Source: Pseudoflavonifractor intestinihominis
GTDB lineage: Bacteria; Bacillota; Clostridia; Oscillospirales; Oscillospiraceae
Assembly (NCBI RefSeq): GCF_040096055.1
Contig: NZ_JBBMFK010000002.1
Location: 1-64,000 of the forward strand
DNA: 64,000 bases
Reading direction: 5' to 3'
The translations under genes and the position numbers were made by a program. Positions 1 to 8,239 of the stretch are shown here, in pieces. Positions within the stretch are counted from its first letter, which is position 1, and every line of letters begins with the position of its first letter. The notes under the pieces were generated by a model that saw nothing but the letters and a program-made list of their open reading frames with translations, was not told the DNA's origin and did not search any database.

Positions 1-300
1 AATGGCTCTTTTTATTTGCCATTGGGGTGCTCACTTTTTGAGTACCATTTGCTACATTTTCATTTTACCGAAAACAACCTTGTCAATGGATAAGTGGGGA
101 TTTTTCAAAATTTTTCATAGATTTTTGACCCAAACAGGTCATTTGAGGAAAATAAAAGCGAAATCCTTATTAAGCTCCTGTTTTTTCCATGTAGAATCAA
201 ATGGATCAGGAGACTGCACAGGTATATGAGCCTGTGATCCGTAAATACAGGGGCCATCCCAAGCTGGATGGTCTGGCATGCAAAATGCCACACCATGTTA
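1..300. other. Window-edge region without a convincing gene
   Basis: This stretch is AT-richer than the genes that follow. The open frames here lack a Shine-Dalgarno sequence and resemble no family I know. Several short inverted repeats crowd 205-290: a CACAGG/CCTGTG pair near 219-238, a CCATCC/GGATGG pair near 253-270, and a TGGCAT/ATGCCA pair near 272-290. They could be the 3' part of a structured RNA or chance pairing, and the window edge prevents a decision. Confidence 0.3.
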
Positions 301-345
301 AAAGCGGGGTCTCCGGCGTGCTGCCGGAGACCCCGCTTTTTCTCG
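301..345. terminator. Bidirectional Rho-independent terminator after rsgA
   Basis: A perfect 17-bp stem (301-317 pairing with 323-339) has a 5-nt loop. It has T-rich sequence on the plus side and a TTTT run on the minus side. It lies 15 bases beyond the rsgA stop codon and closes the long minus-strand operon that starts at yicC. Confidence 0.85.
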
Positions 346-353
346 TTTTCTCT

Positions 354-1253
354 TTATACCCCGCGCTTTTTGTCCTCCCAGTCTTTACGCTGGGCCGCCT
401 CCTCGTAGAGACGGACATAGCTTGCGTGTCTGCTGGGCGCAATCTTTCCCTCTTTCAGGGCCGCAAGCACGGCACAGCCCTTTTCCTTCACATGTGCACA
501 GCCTGTGAACTGGCACTGGTCAAGGTAGGGGGCAAATTCCTGGAAGGTAGCCGCCAGGTCCTCTTTCCGGCAGCCCTCCATCTGCTCCGTGTCAAAGGAG
601 GAGAAACCCGGTGTATCCGCCACAATGGCGCCGTTCTTCAACCGGAACAGTTCCACGTGCCGGGTGGTGTGCCGGCCGCGCCCCAGCTTGTCGCTGACCG
701 CTCCCACCGGAAGACCGAAGCCGGGCTCCAGCGCGTTGAGAATGCTGGATTTTCCCACACCCGAGTTTCCGGTAAAGGCAGATACTTTCCCTGCGATCAT
801 CTCCGCAAGGGCATCGATTCCCTCCCCCGTCTCAGCGCTGACCCGCAGCGTGGGAAATCCGGCGGACCGATAGATCTGGTAGAGAGACTGGGCGGCGTCC
901 AGGTCGCATTTGTTGAGGCACACAATGCTGCTGCATCCCTTCCAGGCTGCCAGGGAGATCATGCGGTCGATCAGGAACGGGTCGGTCACCGGAATGGCGC
1001 CGGAGGCGATGATCACCATCTGGTCAATATTGGCCACCGCCGGCCGCTGGAACTGATTGCGGCGGGGCAGGATCTCATCCACCGAGCCGCTGCCGTCCGG
1101 AAGTTTGGTAAACTGTACGCGGTCCCCCACAAGGGGCGAAATTCTGGCGTGGCGGAAGCGGCCTCTGGCCCGGCAGGCCGTAGGAGGGGCGCCGCTGCCG
1201 TCGTCCACGTAATAGAAGCCGCTGAGGGCTTTTAAGATAATTCCTTCACTCAT
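354..1253 (-). CDS. rsgA: Ribosome small subunit-dependent GTPase RsgA
   Basis: This is a circularly permuted GTPase that helps late maturation of the 30S subunit; GTP hydrolysis is stimulated by the ribosome. The 299-aa protein has an N-terminal OB-fold. The GTPase motifs come in permuted order: NKCD at 114-117, the P-loop GNSGVGKSS at 162-170, and DTPG at 213-216. A C-terminal zinc knuckle has C247, C252, H254 and C260. The length is normal for the family. The start codon overlaps the stop of the upstream PASTA kinase gene by four bases (ATGA), so translation is probably coupled. Linkage of rsgA to prkC and stp is common in Firmicutes. Confidence 0.96.
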   Translation of the reverse strand: MSEGIILKALSGFYYVDDGSGAPPTACRARGRFRHARISPLVGDRVQFTKLPDGSGSVDEILPRRNQFQRPAVANIDQMVIIASGAIPVTDPFLIDRMISLAAWKGCSSIVCLNKCDLDAAQSLYQIYRSAGFPTLRVSAETGEGIDALAEMIAGKVSAFTGNSGVGKSSILNALEPGFGLPVGAVSDKLGRGRHTTRHVELFRLKNGAIVADTPGFSSFDTEQMEGCRKEDLAATFQEFAPYLDQCQFTGCAHVKEKGCAVLAALKEGKIAPSRHASYVRLYEEAAQRKDWEDKKRGV

Positions 1254-3394
1254 TTGACAAAATCAATATAGGTCGTACTCTGGAGCTGGTCGTCCAGGTA
1301 GACACACACCTCCGCCTGCATGGTGCCTTCCGGCGCGCTGAGGGGCGGCGTAATCACCCGGAACACAGTGTCCACGGTGTCGTCGTACTGGGTCTGACCG
1401 TTCACCGTCACCACCACATGGACCAGCGCACGGTCAGAGGGCAGCTCGATGCGGATGGTCTTCTGCACTGTGGGCTGGGAGGGAGACGGAGAGGTGCTGG
1501 GCGCCTGGCTCTCCGTGGGGGGCGTGGTGGGCTCTTCGCTCTCCGAGGGTTCAGGGGACTCTGTGGCCCCGGCGTTGGGGTCCGGCCCCTTACTGACCGT
1601 CAGGTTCACAATGGTCTTGGGCAGGACCTCGGTGTTGGGGTCCTTGTCCTGGCTGACCACATAGCCAGCGGGCTGAACGTCGTCATAGACCTCCACGGGT
1701 GTCCCCAGAATCAGATCCATCTTCTCCAGCCACTTCTTGGCCTGCTCCAAGGTCTGGCCCCGCAGATCAATCATGGCAATGGGCTCAAGGTCTGGCCCTG
1801 TACTCACAACCAGGGTAACCTCGTCGCCTGCCTTGAGTGCGGTCCCCTCCTCGGGCTGCTGGGAGATGATATAGTCCTTCGTGACCTCTTCCGAGGCCTG
1901 TTCCTCTACCTTTACCACAAGCCCCTTGCTCTCCAGCAGAGTCTTGACCTCATCCAGCTTTTTGTTCTCATAGTCGCCCATCTTGATGTCAGAGGAGCTG
2001 CCGCCGCTGACGGTCACCTTGATGGTACGCTCGCCGGACTGGACCTGAGTATCCGCCTTGGGGCTTTGGTCCATGATCTCCCCTTCCGGGTACTCGTCAC
2101 TTTCCACTGTTTTTTCCAGTTCTACTGTAAAGCCATTTTCCAATATAGTGCTGCTATTCTGGGCTTCTTCCAGGGTCATACCCACCACACTGGGAGTACT
2201 ATAGAGCGGAATATCCGGGTTGAGCAGCGGGCCCAGGAAAGAGACCCACAAGAAGTATCCGATTCCCGCCAGGAAGATGATGATGGCGCCCACGGCCAGA
2301 ATGACCGGAATGGGGCTGCCCCGGTCCGACCTGCCACGGCGCTCGTCGTAATCGTCATACCTGTCGTCATACTCATCGTCTCGGCTCTTCCGGCGGCGCG
2401 GATGCTCGGCTCCGTCGCTGCCCCGGCTCTGGACGTTACCGGTCGTCTGGCGGGCCGCTGCGGCGCTGCCGGAGCCGTGGAACGTATCCCCGGCCTTGCG
2501 TATCTGGGTGGGTTCGTCATTGCTGTCCAGCAGGTCCACGTCCCCGTAGTCAAAGTTGATGCTGGGGTTTTTCCGGAACTCCTCCAGATCCGCCAGCATG
2601 GCGTCGGCAGAGATATAGCGCTGGTCCACGTTGGAGGCCATGGCCTTCATGGTGATCTCCTCCAGCGCCTCGGGGATATCCGGATTGATCTCCCGGGGGG
2701 AAAGCGGGATGGAGTTGATGTGCTGGATGGCCACCGAGATAGGCGAATCGCCCTCGTAGGGCAGCCGACCGGTCAGCATCTCATAGAGCACCACGCCGGC
2801 GGAGTAGATGTCGCTGCGGGCATCGATATAGCTGCCTCTGGCCTGCTCGGGCGAGATATAGTGGACCGAGCCCAGAGCCTCCTGGGTCAGGGTATTCTGG
2901 GCCGCAGAGGCAAGGCGGGCAATGCCGAAATCGGCCACCTTTACACTGCCGTCCCGCAGCACCATGATATTGTGCGGCTTGATGTCCCGGTGGATGATGC
3001 CCCTGCTGTGGGCGTGGGAGAGGCCCTTCATGATCTGGGTGATGAAGTGCAGGGCCTCCCGCCAGTTCAGCGGCTCCCCTTTCTTCTGCATGTACTGCTT
3101 GAGGGTAATGCCGTCGATCAGCTCCATGACGATATAGTCCAGGTCATCGGAGTGGGAGACGTCGTACACCGCCACGATATTGGGATGGGACAGCATGGCG
3201 ACAGCCTGGGACTCATCGTGGAACCGGCGGCGGAACTCGGCATCCTGGGCCAGATCGCTCTTCAGAATCTTGATGGCGACCAGCCGGTTGAGCCGGTGGC
3301 AGCGGGCCTTGTATACCACCGCCATACCGCCGGAGCCGATGCGCTCCAGGATTTCATATCGGTTATCGAGTAATTTACCTATGTATTGATCCAT
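1250..3394 (-). CDS. prkC: PASTA-domain Ser/Thr protein kinase (PrkC/StkP family)
   Basis: This is a membrane Hanks-type kinase that senses muropeptides or lipid II and phosphorylates cell-wall, division and translation proteins. The kinase domain (about 1-270) has a glycine loop near 20-23, K42, the catalytic HRDIKPHN near 135-142 (D137) and DFG at 155-157. A low-complexity charged juxtamembrane stretch precedes a single membrane helix near 365-390, followed by three PASTA repeats. A Pro/Ser/Thr/Glu-rich linker then leads to a C-terminal beta-rich module of about 70 residues that standard PrkC lacks. The ATG at 3394 follows a clear GGAGGAG. Its cognate phosphatase gene lies 145 bp upstream. 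Confidence 0.95.
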   Translation of the reverse strand: MDQYIGKLLDNRYEILERIGSGGMAVVYKARCHRLNRLVAIKILKSDLAQDAEFRRRFHDESQAVAMLSHPNIVAVYDVSHSDDLDYIVMELIDGITLKQYMQKKGEPLNWREALHFITQIMKGLSHAHSRGIIHRDIKPHNIMVLRDGSVKVADFGIARLASAAQNTLTQEALGSVHYISPEQARGSYIDARSDIYSAGVVLYEMLTGRLPYEGDSPISVAIQHINSIPLSPREINPDIPEALEEITMKAMASNVDQRYISADAMLADLEEFRKNPSINFDYGDVDLLDSNDEPTQIRKAGDTFHGSGSAAAARQTTGNVQSRGSDGAEHPRRRKSRDDEYDDRYDDYDERRGRSDRGSPIPVILAVGAIIIFLAGIGYFLWVSFLGPLLNPDIPLYSTPSVVGMTLEEAQNSSTILENGFTVELEKTVESDEYPEGEIMDQSPKADTQVQSGERTIKVTVSGGSSSDIKMGDYENKKLDEVKTLLESKGLVVKVEEQASEEVTKDYIISQQPEEGTALKAGDEVTLVVSTGPDLEPIAMIDLRGQTLEQAKKWLEKMDLILGTPVEVYDDVQPAGYVVSQDKDPNTEVLPKTIVNLTVSKGPDPNAGATESPEPSESEEPTTPPTESQAPSTSPSPSQPTVQKTIRIELPSDRALVHVVVTVNGQTQYDDTVDTVFRVITPPLSAPEGTMQAEVCVYLDDQLQSTTYIDFVK

Positions 3395-3539
3395 GGTAAA
3401 TCTCCTCCTCGGGGGCCTTGTTCACATCAGGTGAGAATGGCCGGATTTTCGTGCGGCTGCGTATAGGGTCAGCGAGCCGCGGCGCTGTCCGTTCTGCCCG
3501 ACAGCCGGCATCCGCCGCACAAGAGTGCGGCACAGTGCG

Positions 3540-4265
3540 TCACGTCTGGAGCAGCACTGCCGTTACATTGTCCGGCGCGCCACGGGACATGGCAATATCC
3601 AGCAGCCGGCGGCAGCAGTCCGCTTTCTCTCCGCCGTGGATGATCTCGTAGAGGATCTCCTGGTCGGTGACAATATTGGACAGTCCGTCAGAGCACAGCA
3701 GCAGGCAACTCCCTTCCCTCAGATCCAGGTAGTACAGATCGGCCCTCACCTGTTCCTCCGCGCCCAGGGCCCGGGTGATCAGGTTCTTGCGGGGGTGGAG
3801 CCGGGCCTCTTCCGGCGTGATCCTGCCCTTCTGGACCAAATCCTCCACCACAGAGTGATCCCGGGTCACCCGGTAGATCCCCTCTTCGGTGGCAAGATAG
3901 CACCTGCTGTCCCCGATGTTGAGGATGTGGGCCCCCTGGCCGGTCACCAGCACCGCCACCATGGTGGTGCCCATGCCCTGACAGGCCGGATCGCTGCCCG
4001 CACGTTGGAACACCGCGGTATTGGCCAGCTCTGCCGCCCGGGCAAGTGCCTCATCAGGCCCCTGGGCGTCAATATTGCCGCTGCGCAGGGCCTCCACAAA
4101 GGTGTCTACTGCCAGTGTGCTGGCCACATTGCCCGCCTTGGCGCCGCCCATTCCGTCACAGACAACCGCCAGTGCCAGACCTTCGTCCGGAACGTCCAGG
4201 TAATAGGCATCCTGATTCTGATGTCTGACGGCACCACGATCTGTGATGCCCCACGCTTTTATCAT
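3540..4265 (-). CDS. stp: PP2C-family Ser/Thr phosphatase (Stp/PrpC)
   Basis: This is a metal-dependent protein phosphatase that reverses phosphorylation by the PASTA kinase encoded just downstream. The 241-aa protein is a complete PP2C domain. It shows D19 in the first metal motif, DGMGG at 37-41, GDS near 118-120, SDGLSN at 191-196 and DNVTAV at 232-237. Length and motif order match PrpC/Stp1. It lies between rlmN and prkC, the usual clostridial arrangement. The 145 bp between it and prkC is GC-rich and shows no promoter I can recognise. Confidence 0.95.
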   Translation of the reverse strand: MIKAWGITDRGAVRHQNQDAYYLDVPDEGLALAVVCDGMGGAKAGNVASTLAVDTFVEALRSGNIDAQGPDEALARAAELANTAVFQRAGSDPACQGMGTTMVAVLVTGQGAHILNIGDSRCYLATEEGIYRVTRDHSVVEDLVQKGRITPEEARLHPRKNLITRALGAEEQVRADLYYLDLREGSCLLLCSDGLSNIVTDQEILYEIIHGGEKADCCRRLLDIAMSRGAPDNVTAVLLQT

Positions 4266-4330
4266 GTCGATTGCCTCTTCTCTGCGGACAGTTTTCTCTC
4301 TGCCGCCCTCCGCACGGACGGCACCTTCTC

Positions 4331-5353
4331 TCAGCTCTCCTGCATGGCCTTTCTGCGCAGCTGGCCGCAGGACGCATCAATGTCCCCGCCCAGCTTGCGC
4401 CGCACCGTGACTGTAATCCCGTAGTGCTCCAGCCGCTTCTGGAACGCCTCCACCCTGCGGCTGGGCTTCAGCGGGCTCTCCTTTACCTCGTTGAGCGGGA
4501 TCAGGTTCACATGTCCCGGCGTCCCTTTCAGGTGCTTGGCCAGCAGATCCGCCTGCCAGTCCGAGTCGTTGACGCCGTCAATCATGGCGTACTCATAGGA
4601 GATGCGCCGTCCCGTCTTATCAAAATACCGGCGGCAGGTGTCGAACAATCGCTCCACACCCACGGACTTGTTTACCGGCATAATACGGGAACGGGTCTCG
4701 TCGTCCGGCGCGTGCAGAGAGACGGACAACGTCAATTGTAACCGAAGATCGGCCAGTTTGTCAATTTTTTCGACCAGGCCGCAGGTAGACAGGGAGATAT
4801 GGCGCATGCCGATATTGAGTCCGTCTGGGTGATTCACCAGCTCCAGAAAGCGCATGACTGTGTCGAAGTTGTCCAGCGGCTCACCGATGCCCATCAGTAC
4901 GATGTTGGAGATGGGCACCCCGGAATCCAGCTGAGTAAAGAGCACCTGGTCCAGCATTTCAGAAGGTGTCAAGTTTCTTACCTTGCCGCCCAGCGTGGAT
5001 GCGCAGAAGGCGCAGCCCATCCGGCAGCCCACCTGAGAAGAGATGCACACAGTATTCCCATGGTGGTAGCGCATCAAAACAGTTTCAATACAGTTTCCAT
5101 CCCGCAGCCGCCAGAGATATTTTATGGTCCCGTCCTGGGCGGAGACCTGCTTGCGTTCCACCACAGGGACTGTGATATAGCAGCTGGCGCTCAGCTTCTC
5201 CCGCAGGCCCTTGGACAGGTTGGTCATATCATCGAAGGAGACGGCGCCCCGGTGGAGCCACTGGAACACCTGCTTGGCCCGGAAGGCCGGCTCTCCCAGC
5301 GCCCGGAAATAGTCGGCCATCTCCGCCTGATTCATGGATTTGATATCTGTCAT
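4331..5353 (-). CDS. rlmN: 23S rRNA (adenine-2503-C2)/tRNA adenine-37 methyltransferase RlmN
   Basis: This radical-SAM enzyme methylates C2 of A2503 in 23S rRNA and A37 in some tRNAs, using a methylated cysteine intermediate. The [4Fe-4S] motif is C110-x3-C114-x2-C117, and the C-terminal acceptor cysteine is C329 within DASCGQLR. The N-terminal helical domain has the usual region around RAKQVFQWLHRG. At 340 aa it has the normal length. RlmN and Cfr differ little in motif, but Cfr would be unexpected in this operon, which supports RlmN. The next gene, stp, begins 65 bp downstream. Confidence 0.96.
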   Translation of the reverse strand: MTDIKSMNQAEMADYFRALGEPAFRAKQVFQWLHRGAVSFDDMTNLSKGLREKLSASCYITVPVVERKQVSAQDGTIKYLWRLRDGNCIETVLMRYHHGNTVCISSQVGCRMGCAFCASTLGGKVRNLTPSEMLDQVLFTQLDSGVPISNIVLMGIGEPLDNFDTVMRFLELVNHPDGLNIGMRHISLSTCGLVEKIDKLADLRLQLTLSVSLHAPDDETRSRIMPVNKSVGVERLFDTCRRYFDKTGRRISYEYAMIDGVNDSDWQADLLAKHLKGTPGHVNLIPLNEVKESPLKPSRRVEAFQKRLEHYGITVTVRRKLGGDIDASCGQLRRKAMQES

Positions 5354-5386
5354 TACTTCGTCGCTCCTCGAACCGGCTGCCGCCGC

Positions 5387-6730
5387 TCAGGTCTTTTTTC
5401 TCAGCTTCGCAACAAAGAAGCCGTCAGTCCCGTGGCGCTGGGGCCAGAAGGTGAACATGCCGTTCTCCGCCCTTCCAAGAGGCTCCGGCAATTGAAATTT
5501 CTCAAGTGTAAAGTCTTGATTCCTGTCAAGGAATCCCTGCACTACGTCGCCGTTTTCCCGCTCAAGCAGCGTGCACGTCGCGTAGAGCAGCACGCCGCCC
5601 GGCTTCACATAAGTGGCCACATTGTCCAGAATGGCGCTCTGCACCGCCGGCAGTCCTGCCAGCGGCTCCGGGTCCTTGTAGCGGATATCCGGCTTCTTGC
5701 GGATGATACCCAGTCCGGAGCAGGGCACGTCGGCCATCACCACATCAAAGGCATTTTCAAAGGCCGGACGGTGCTTTTTTCCGTCCATCACGGCGGTCTT
5801 GATGCAGGTGAAGCCCAGCCGCTCCGCGCCCGCCTGGATCAGCTTCTCCTTGTGGGCGTGGATGTCGCAGGACTGGATCTCCCCCTGGCCCTCCATCCGG
5901 ATGGCGGCGGCAAAGGTCTTGCCGCCGGGGGCGGCGCAGGCATCCAGTACCTTCATTCCCGGCCTGGGGTCCGCGACCTCCACAGCCAGGCGGGCAGCCG
6001 GGTCCTGGATATAGAACAGCCCCTCCCGAAAGGCGGTGAGGTGCTCCAGGTTTCCCGTCCCGGACAGCACCAGACAGTTGGGCAGCCAGGGGTGGGGCTG
6101 GGCCTCCACGCCGGCTTCCGCCAGGCGATCCAGGGTCTGCTCCATGGTGGTCCGGCAGGTGTTGATCTGGGCGGTAATGGGAGGCTGGCCGTTGTCCGTC
6201 TCCAGCAGGGCCTCCGCCTCCTCGCTGCCCAGCAGATCGGTGAATTCCCGCACCAGCCACAGGGGGTGACTATACCGGATGGACAGGTACTCCTCCCGGC
6301 TGTCGCTCTCGATCACCGGCAGGCGGTCGATGTTCCGGGACACGTTTCGGAGCACACCGTTGACCATACCCGCAGCCCGGGGATTCTTGCAGTGCTTCTT
6401 GGTCAGCTCCACCGACTCGTTCACCGCCGCATTGTGGGGGATCTTGGTCATAAAGGCCATCTGATAGACGCCCAGACGAAGGGCATTGCGCACCTTGATC
6501 TCCATCTTCTCCGGCCGGGTGGTGGAGAATTTTCCGATATAGAAGTCCAGCAGCATCCGGTTCTGAAGCACCCCGAAGCACAGCCGTGTGGCCAGGGCCG
6601 CGTCCCGGCTGTCCAGCCCGGCCTCCCGCAGTGTTTTTTTCAGGAACCCGTCGGACCAGGCCCCCTGCCGCTCACAGGCAGACAGCGCCAGCAGCGCGGT
6701 CTCCCGGGCAGTTTGGTCGGTGCTTGACAT
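5387..6730 (-). CDS. rsmB: 16S rRNA (cytosine-967-C5)-methyltransferase RsmB
   Basis: This SAM-dependent m5C methyltransferase acts on 16S rRNA C967. The N-terminal NusB-like RNA-binding domain covers about 1-140. The Rossmann methyltransferase domain has CAAPGG at 265-270. It also has both conserved cysteines, C337 in DVPCSG and C386 in YATCT, which serve release and catalysis. At 447 aa it is full length. It sits between fmt and rlmN, as in many Firmicutes, although the zinc metallopeptidase gene that often accompanies this pair is absent. The gap to fmt is about 70 bp. Confidence 0.95.
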   Translation of the reverse strand: MSSTDQTARETALLALSACERQGAWSDGFLKKTLREAGLDSRDAALATRLCFGVLQNRMLLDFYIGKFSTTRPEKMEIKVRNALRLGVYQMAFMTKIPHNAAVNESVELTKKHCKNPRAAGMVNGVLRNVSRNIDRLPVIESDSREEYLSIRYSHPLWLVREFTDLLGSEEAEALLETDNGQPPITAQINTCRTTMEQTLDRLAEAGVEAQPHPWLPNCLVLSGTGNLEHLTAFREGLFYIQDPAARLAVEVADPRPGMKVLDACAAPGGKTFAAAIRMEGQGEIQSCDIHAHKEKLIQAGAERLGFTCIKTAVMDGKKHRPAFENAFDVVMADVPCSGLGIIRKKPDIRYKDPEPLAGLPAVQSAILDNVATYVKPGGVLLYATCTLLERENGDVVQGFLDRNQDFTLEKFQLPEPLGRAENGMFTFWPQRHGTDGFFVAKLRKKT

Positions 6731-6799
6731 GGGTGTTCCCCTCTTTCTCTCTGTCTTTATGCGGCAGTTCGTCCATTATGCCGCTGTACTTTTGAAAAA

Positions 6800-7735
6800 T
6801 CAGCTCTGAGGCTGGACGGCAATGGGGTGGCCCAGCAGATAGTCCGCCGCCTTCATCCGCTTTTTGCCGGGGGCCTGGAGCTCGGTGATGCGGAGCACAG
6901 TCCCCTCACCGCAGGCCACGTCGATGCCCTGCTTCCCGGCGGCCAGAACGGTGCCGGGCTGTGCCTGGGTCTTGGCCCCGGTCTCCTCCGTGCGGTAGAC
7001 CTTGATGGTCTCCCCGGTCAGCCTGTCCGTGGACGCCACCGGCCAGGGCAGCAGGCCCCGGACCTGACAGTGGAGCGCGTGGGCGGTGCGGCTCCAGTCC
7101 ATGGGGGAGAGCTCCTTGCCCAGCATGGGGGCCAGGGTGGCCTCCGCTCCGTTCTGAGGCGTCCGCTGGTCGATGCCCACCTCTATAGCGCTGACCGTCT
7201 GGACCAGAAGGTCGGCACCCAGAATGGACAGACGGCGGTACAGCTCTTCCGCAGTCTCATTGGGACCGATTTCTGTGGACTCCTGGGAGATGATGTCCCC
7301 CGCGTCCAGCTCGGTGGCCATGTGCATGATAGTCACGCCGGACACTGTATCCCCGTTGAGCACCGCCCAGTTGATGGGCGCCGCCCCCCGGTACTTAGGC
7401 AGCAGGGACGAGTGGACGTTGATGCACCCCTTGGGCGGGCAGGCCAGGATCTCGTCGGGCAAGATCCTGCCGTAGGCCGCCACCACGATCAGCTCGGGCG
7501 CCAGGGCCTGGATCTGGGCCAGGGCGGTACCGTCCCGCATCTTCACAGGCTGGAACACAGGGATATTATATGTGAGGGCGCATTCCTTTACAGGTGTTGG
7601 CTGGAGCTTGTTTTGATGCCGTCCCACCGGCTTGTCCGGCTGGGAGAACACCCCGCAGACCTCATGCCCGGCGGCCACCAGGGCCTCCAGCGAGGGGACG
7701 GCAAATTCGGGGGTGCCCATGAAGAGAATCCTCAC
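6800..7735 (-). CDS. fmt: Methionyl-tRNA formyltransferase
   Basis: This enzyme formylates initiator Met-tRNA using 10-formyltetrahydrofolate. The catalytic triad is visible as N106, H108 (in NVHSS) and D144 (in TELDAGD), at the same positions as the E. coli enzyme. The formyl-binding loop HSSLLPKYRG is intact. A C-terminal OB-like domain follows residue 205. At 311 aa it is full length. Its start overlaps the end of def by four bases. The def-fmt pairing makes functional sense, because the deformylase removes the group this enzyme adds. Confidence 0.97.
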   Translation of the reverse strand: MRILFMGTPEFAVPSLEALVAAGHEVCGVFSQPDKPVGRHQNKLQPTPVKECALTYNIPVFQPVKMRDGTALAQIQALAPELIVVAAYGRILPDEILACPPKGCINVHSSLLPKYRGAAPINWAVLNGDTVSGVTIMHMATELDAGDIISQESTEIGPNETAEELYRRLSILGADLLVQTVSAIEVGIDQRTPQNGAEATLAPMLGKELSPMDWSRTAHALHCQVRGLLPWPVASTDRLTGETIKVYRTEETGAKTQAQPGTVLAAGKQGIDVACGEGTVLRITELQAPGKKRMKAADYLLGHPIAVQPQS

Positions 7736-8226
7736 GCCTGACCCTCCTGCTCCATCAGCTCCTCCAGTTCCTCGGAGGTATAGAGCTTGTCGGTCAGCTC
7801 CGTGAACAGGTGGCCCTCCAGGTGGTCCAGCTCGTGGCAGAAGCAGCGGGCGGTCAGGCCCTCGTCCTCCACCTCAAACCACTCGCCCTTCCGGTTCTGT
7901 GCCCGCACCTTGGCCTTCATGGGGCGCGTCACCTTGCCCCAGCGGCCGGGTACGGACAGGCAGCCCTCAAAGCCCACCTGCTCCCCCTCGGTGGCCACAA
8001 TCTCGGGGTTTACCAGCTCAATGACCTGGTCCTCTCCATTGATGACCACCACCACCCGGCGGAGAATCCCGATCTGAGGGGCAGCCAGGCCCACGCCGCC
8101 GGAGTCCCGCAGGGTCTCCACCATATCGTCCAGCAGGATAGCCAGCTTGTGATCGAAATTGGTGACCGGGTGGGCCTTCTTCGTCAGCACCGGATCGCCT
8201 TTTGTAATAATGGTACGAAGTGCCAT
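7732..8226 (-). CDS. def: Peptide deformylase
   Basis: This metalloprotease removes the N-formyl group from nascent proteins. All three motifs are present: GVGLAAPQIG near 44-53, EGCLSVPG with metal ligand C89, and HELDH at 131-135 with metal ligands H131 and H135 and catalytic E132. The 164-aa length fits the common bacterial type. The gene lies 13 bp after priA and overlaps fmt by four bases. A clear GGAGGAA precedes the ATG. Confidence 0.97.
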   Translation of the reverse strand: MALRTIITKGDPVLTKKAHPVTNFDHKLAILLDDMVETLRDSGGVGLAAPQIGILRRVVVVINGEDQVIELVNPEIVATEGEQVGFEGCLSVPGRWGKVTRPMKAKVRAQNRKGEWFEVEDEGLTARCFCHELDHLEGHLFTELTDKLYTSEELEELMEQEGQA

Positions 8227-8239
8227 GTTATGTTCCTCC

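Noticed and set aside
201..1235. 344-codon plus-strand frame starting in the left intergenic region
   Set aside because: It runs through the terminator stem at 301-345 and is antisense to rsgA. No ribosome-binding site precedes it.
1418..3373. 651-codon plus-strand open frame
   Set aside because: It is entirely antisense to prkC, rich in His, Gly, Leu and Gln as GC-rich shadow frames are, and has no motif.
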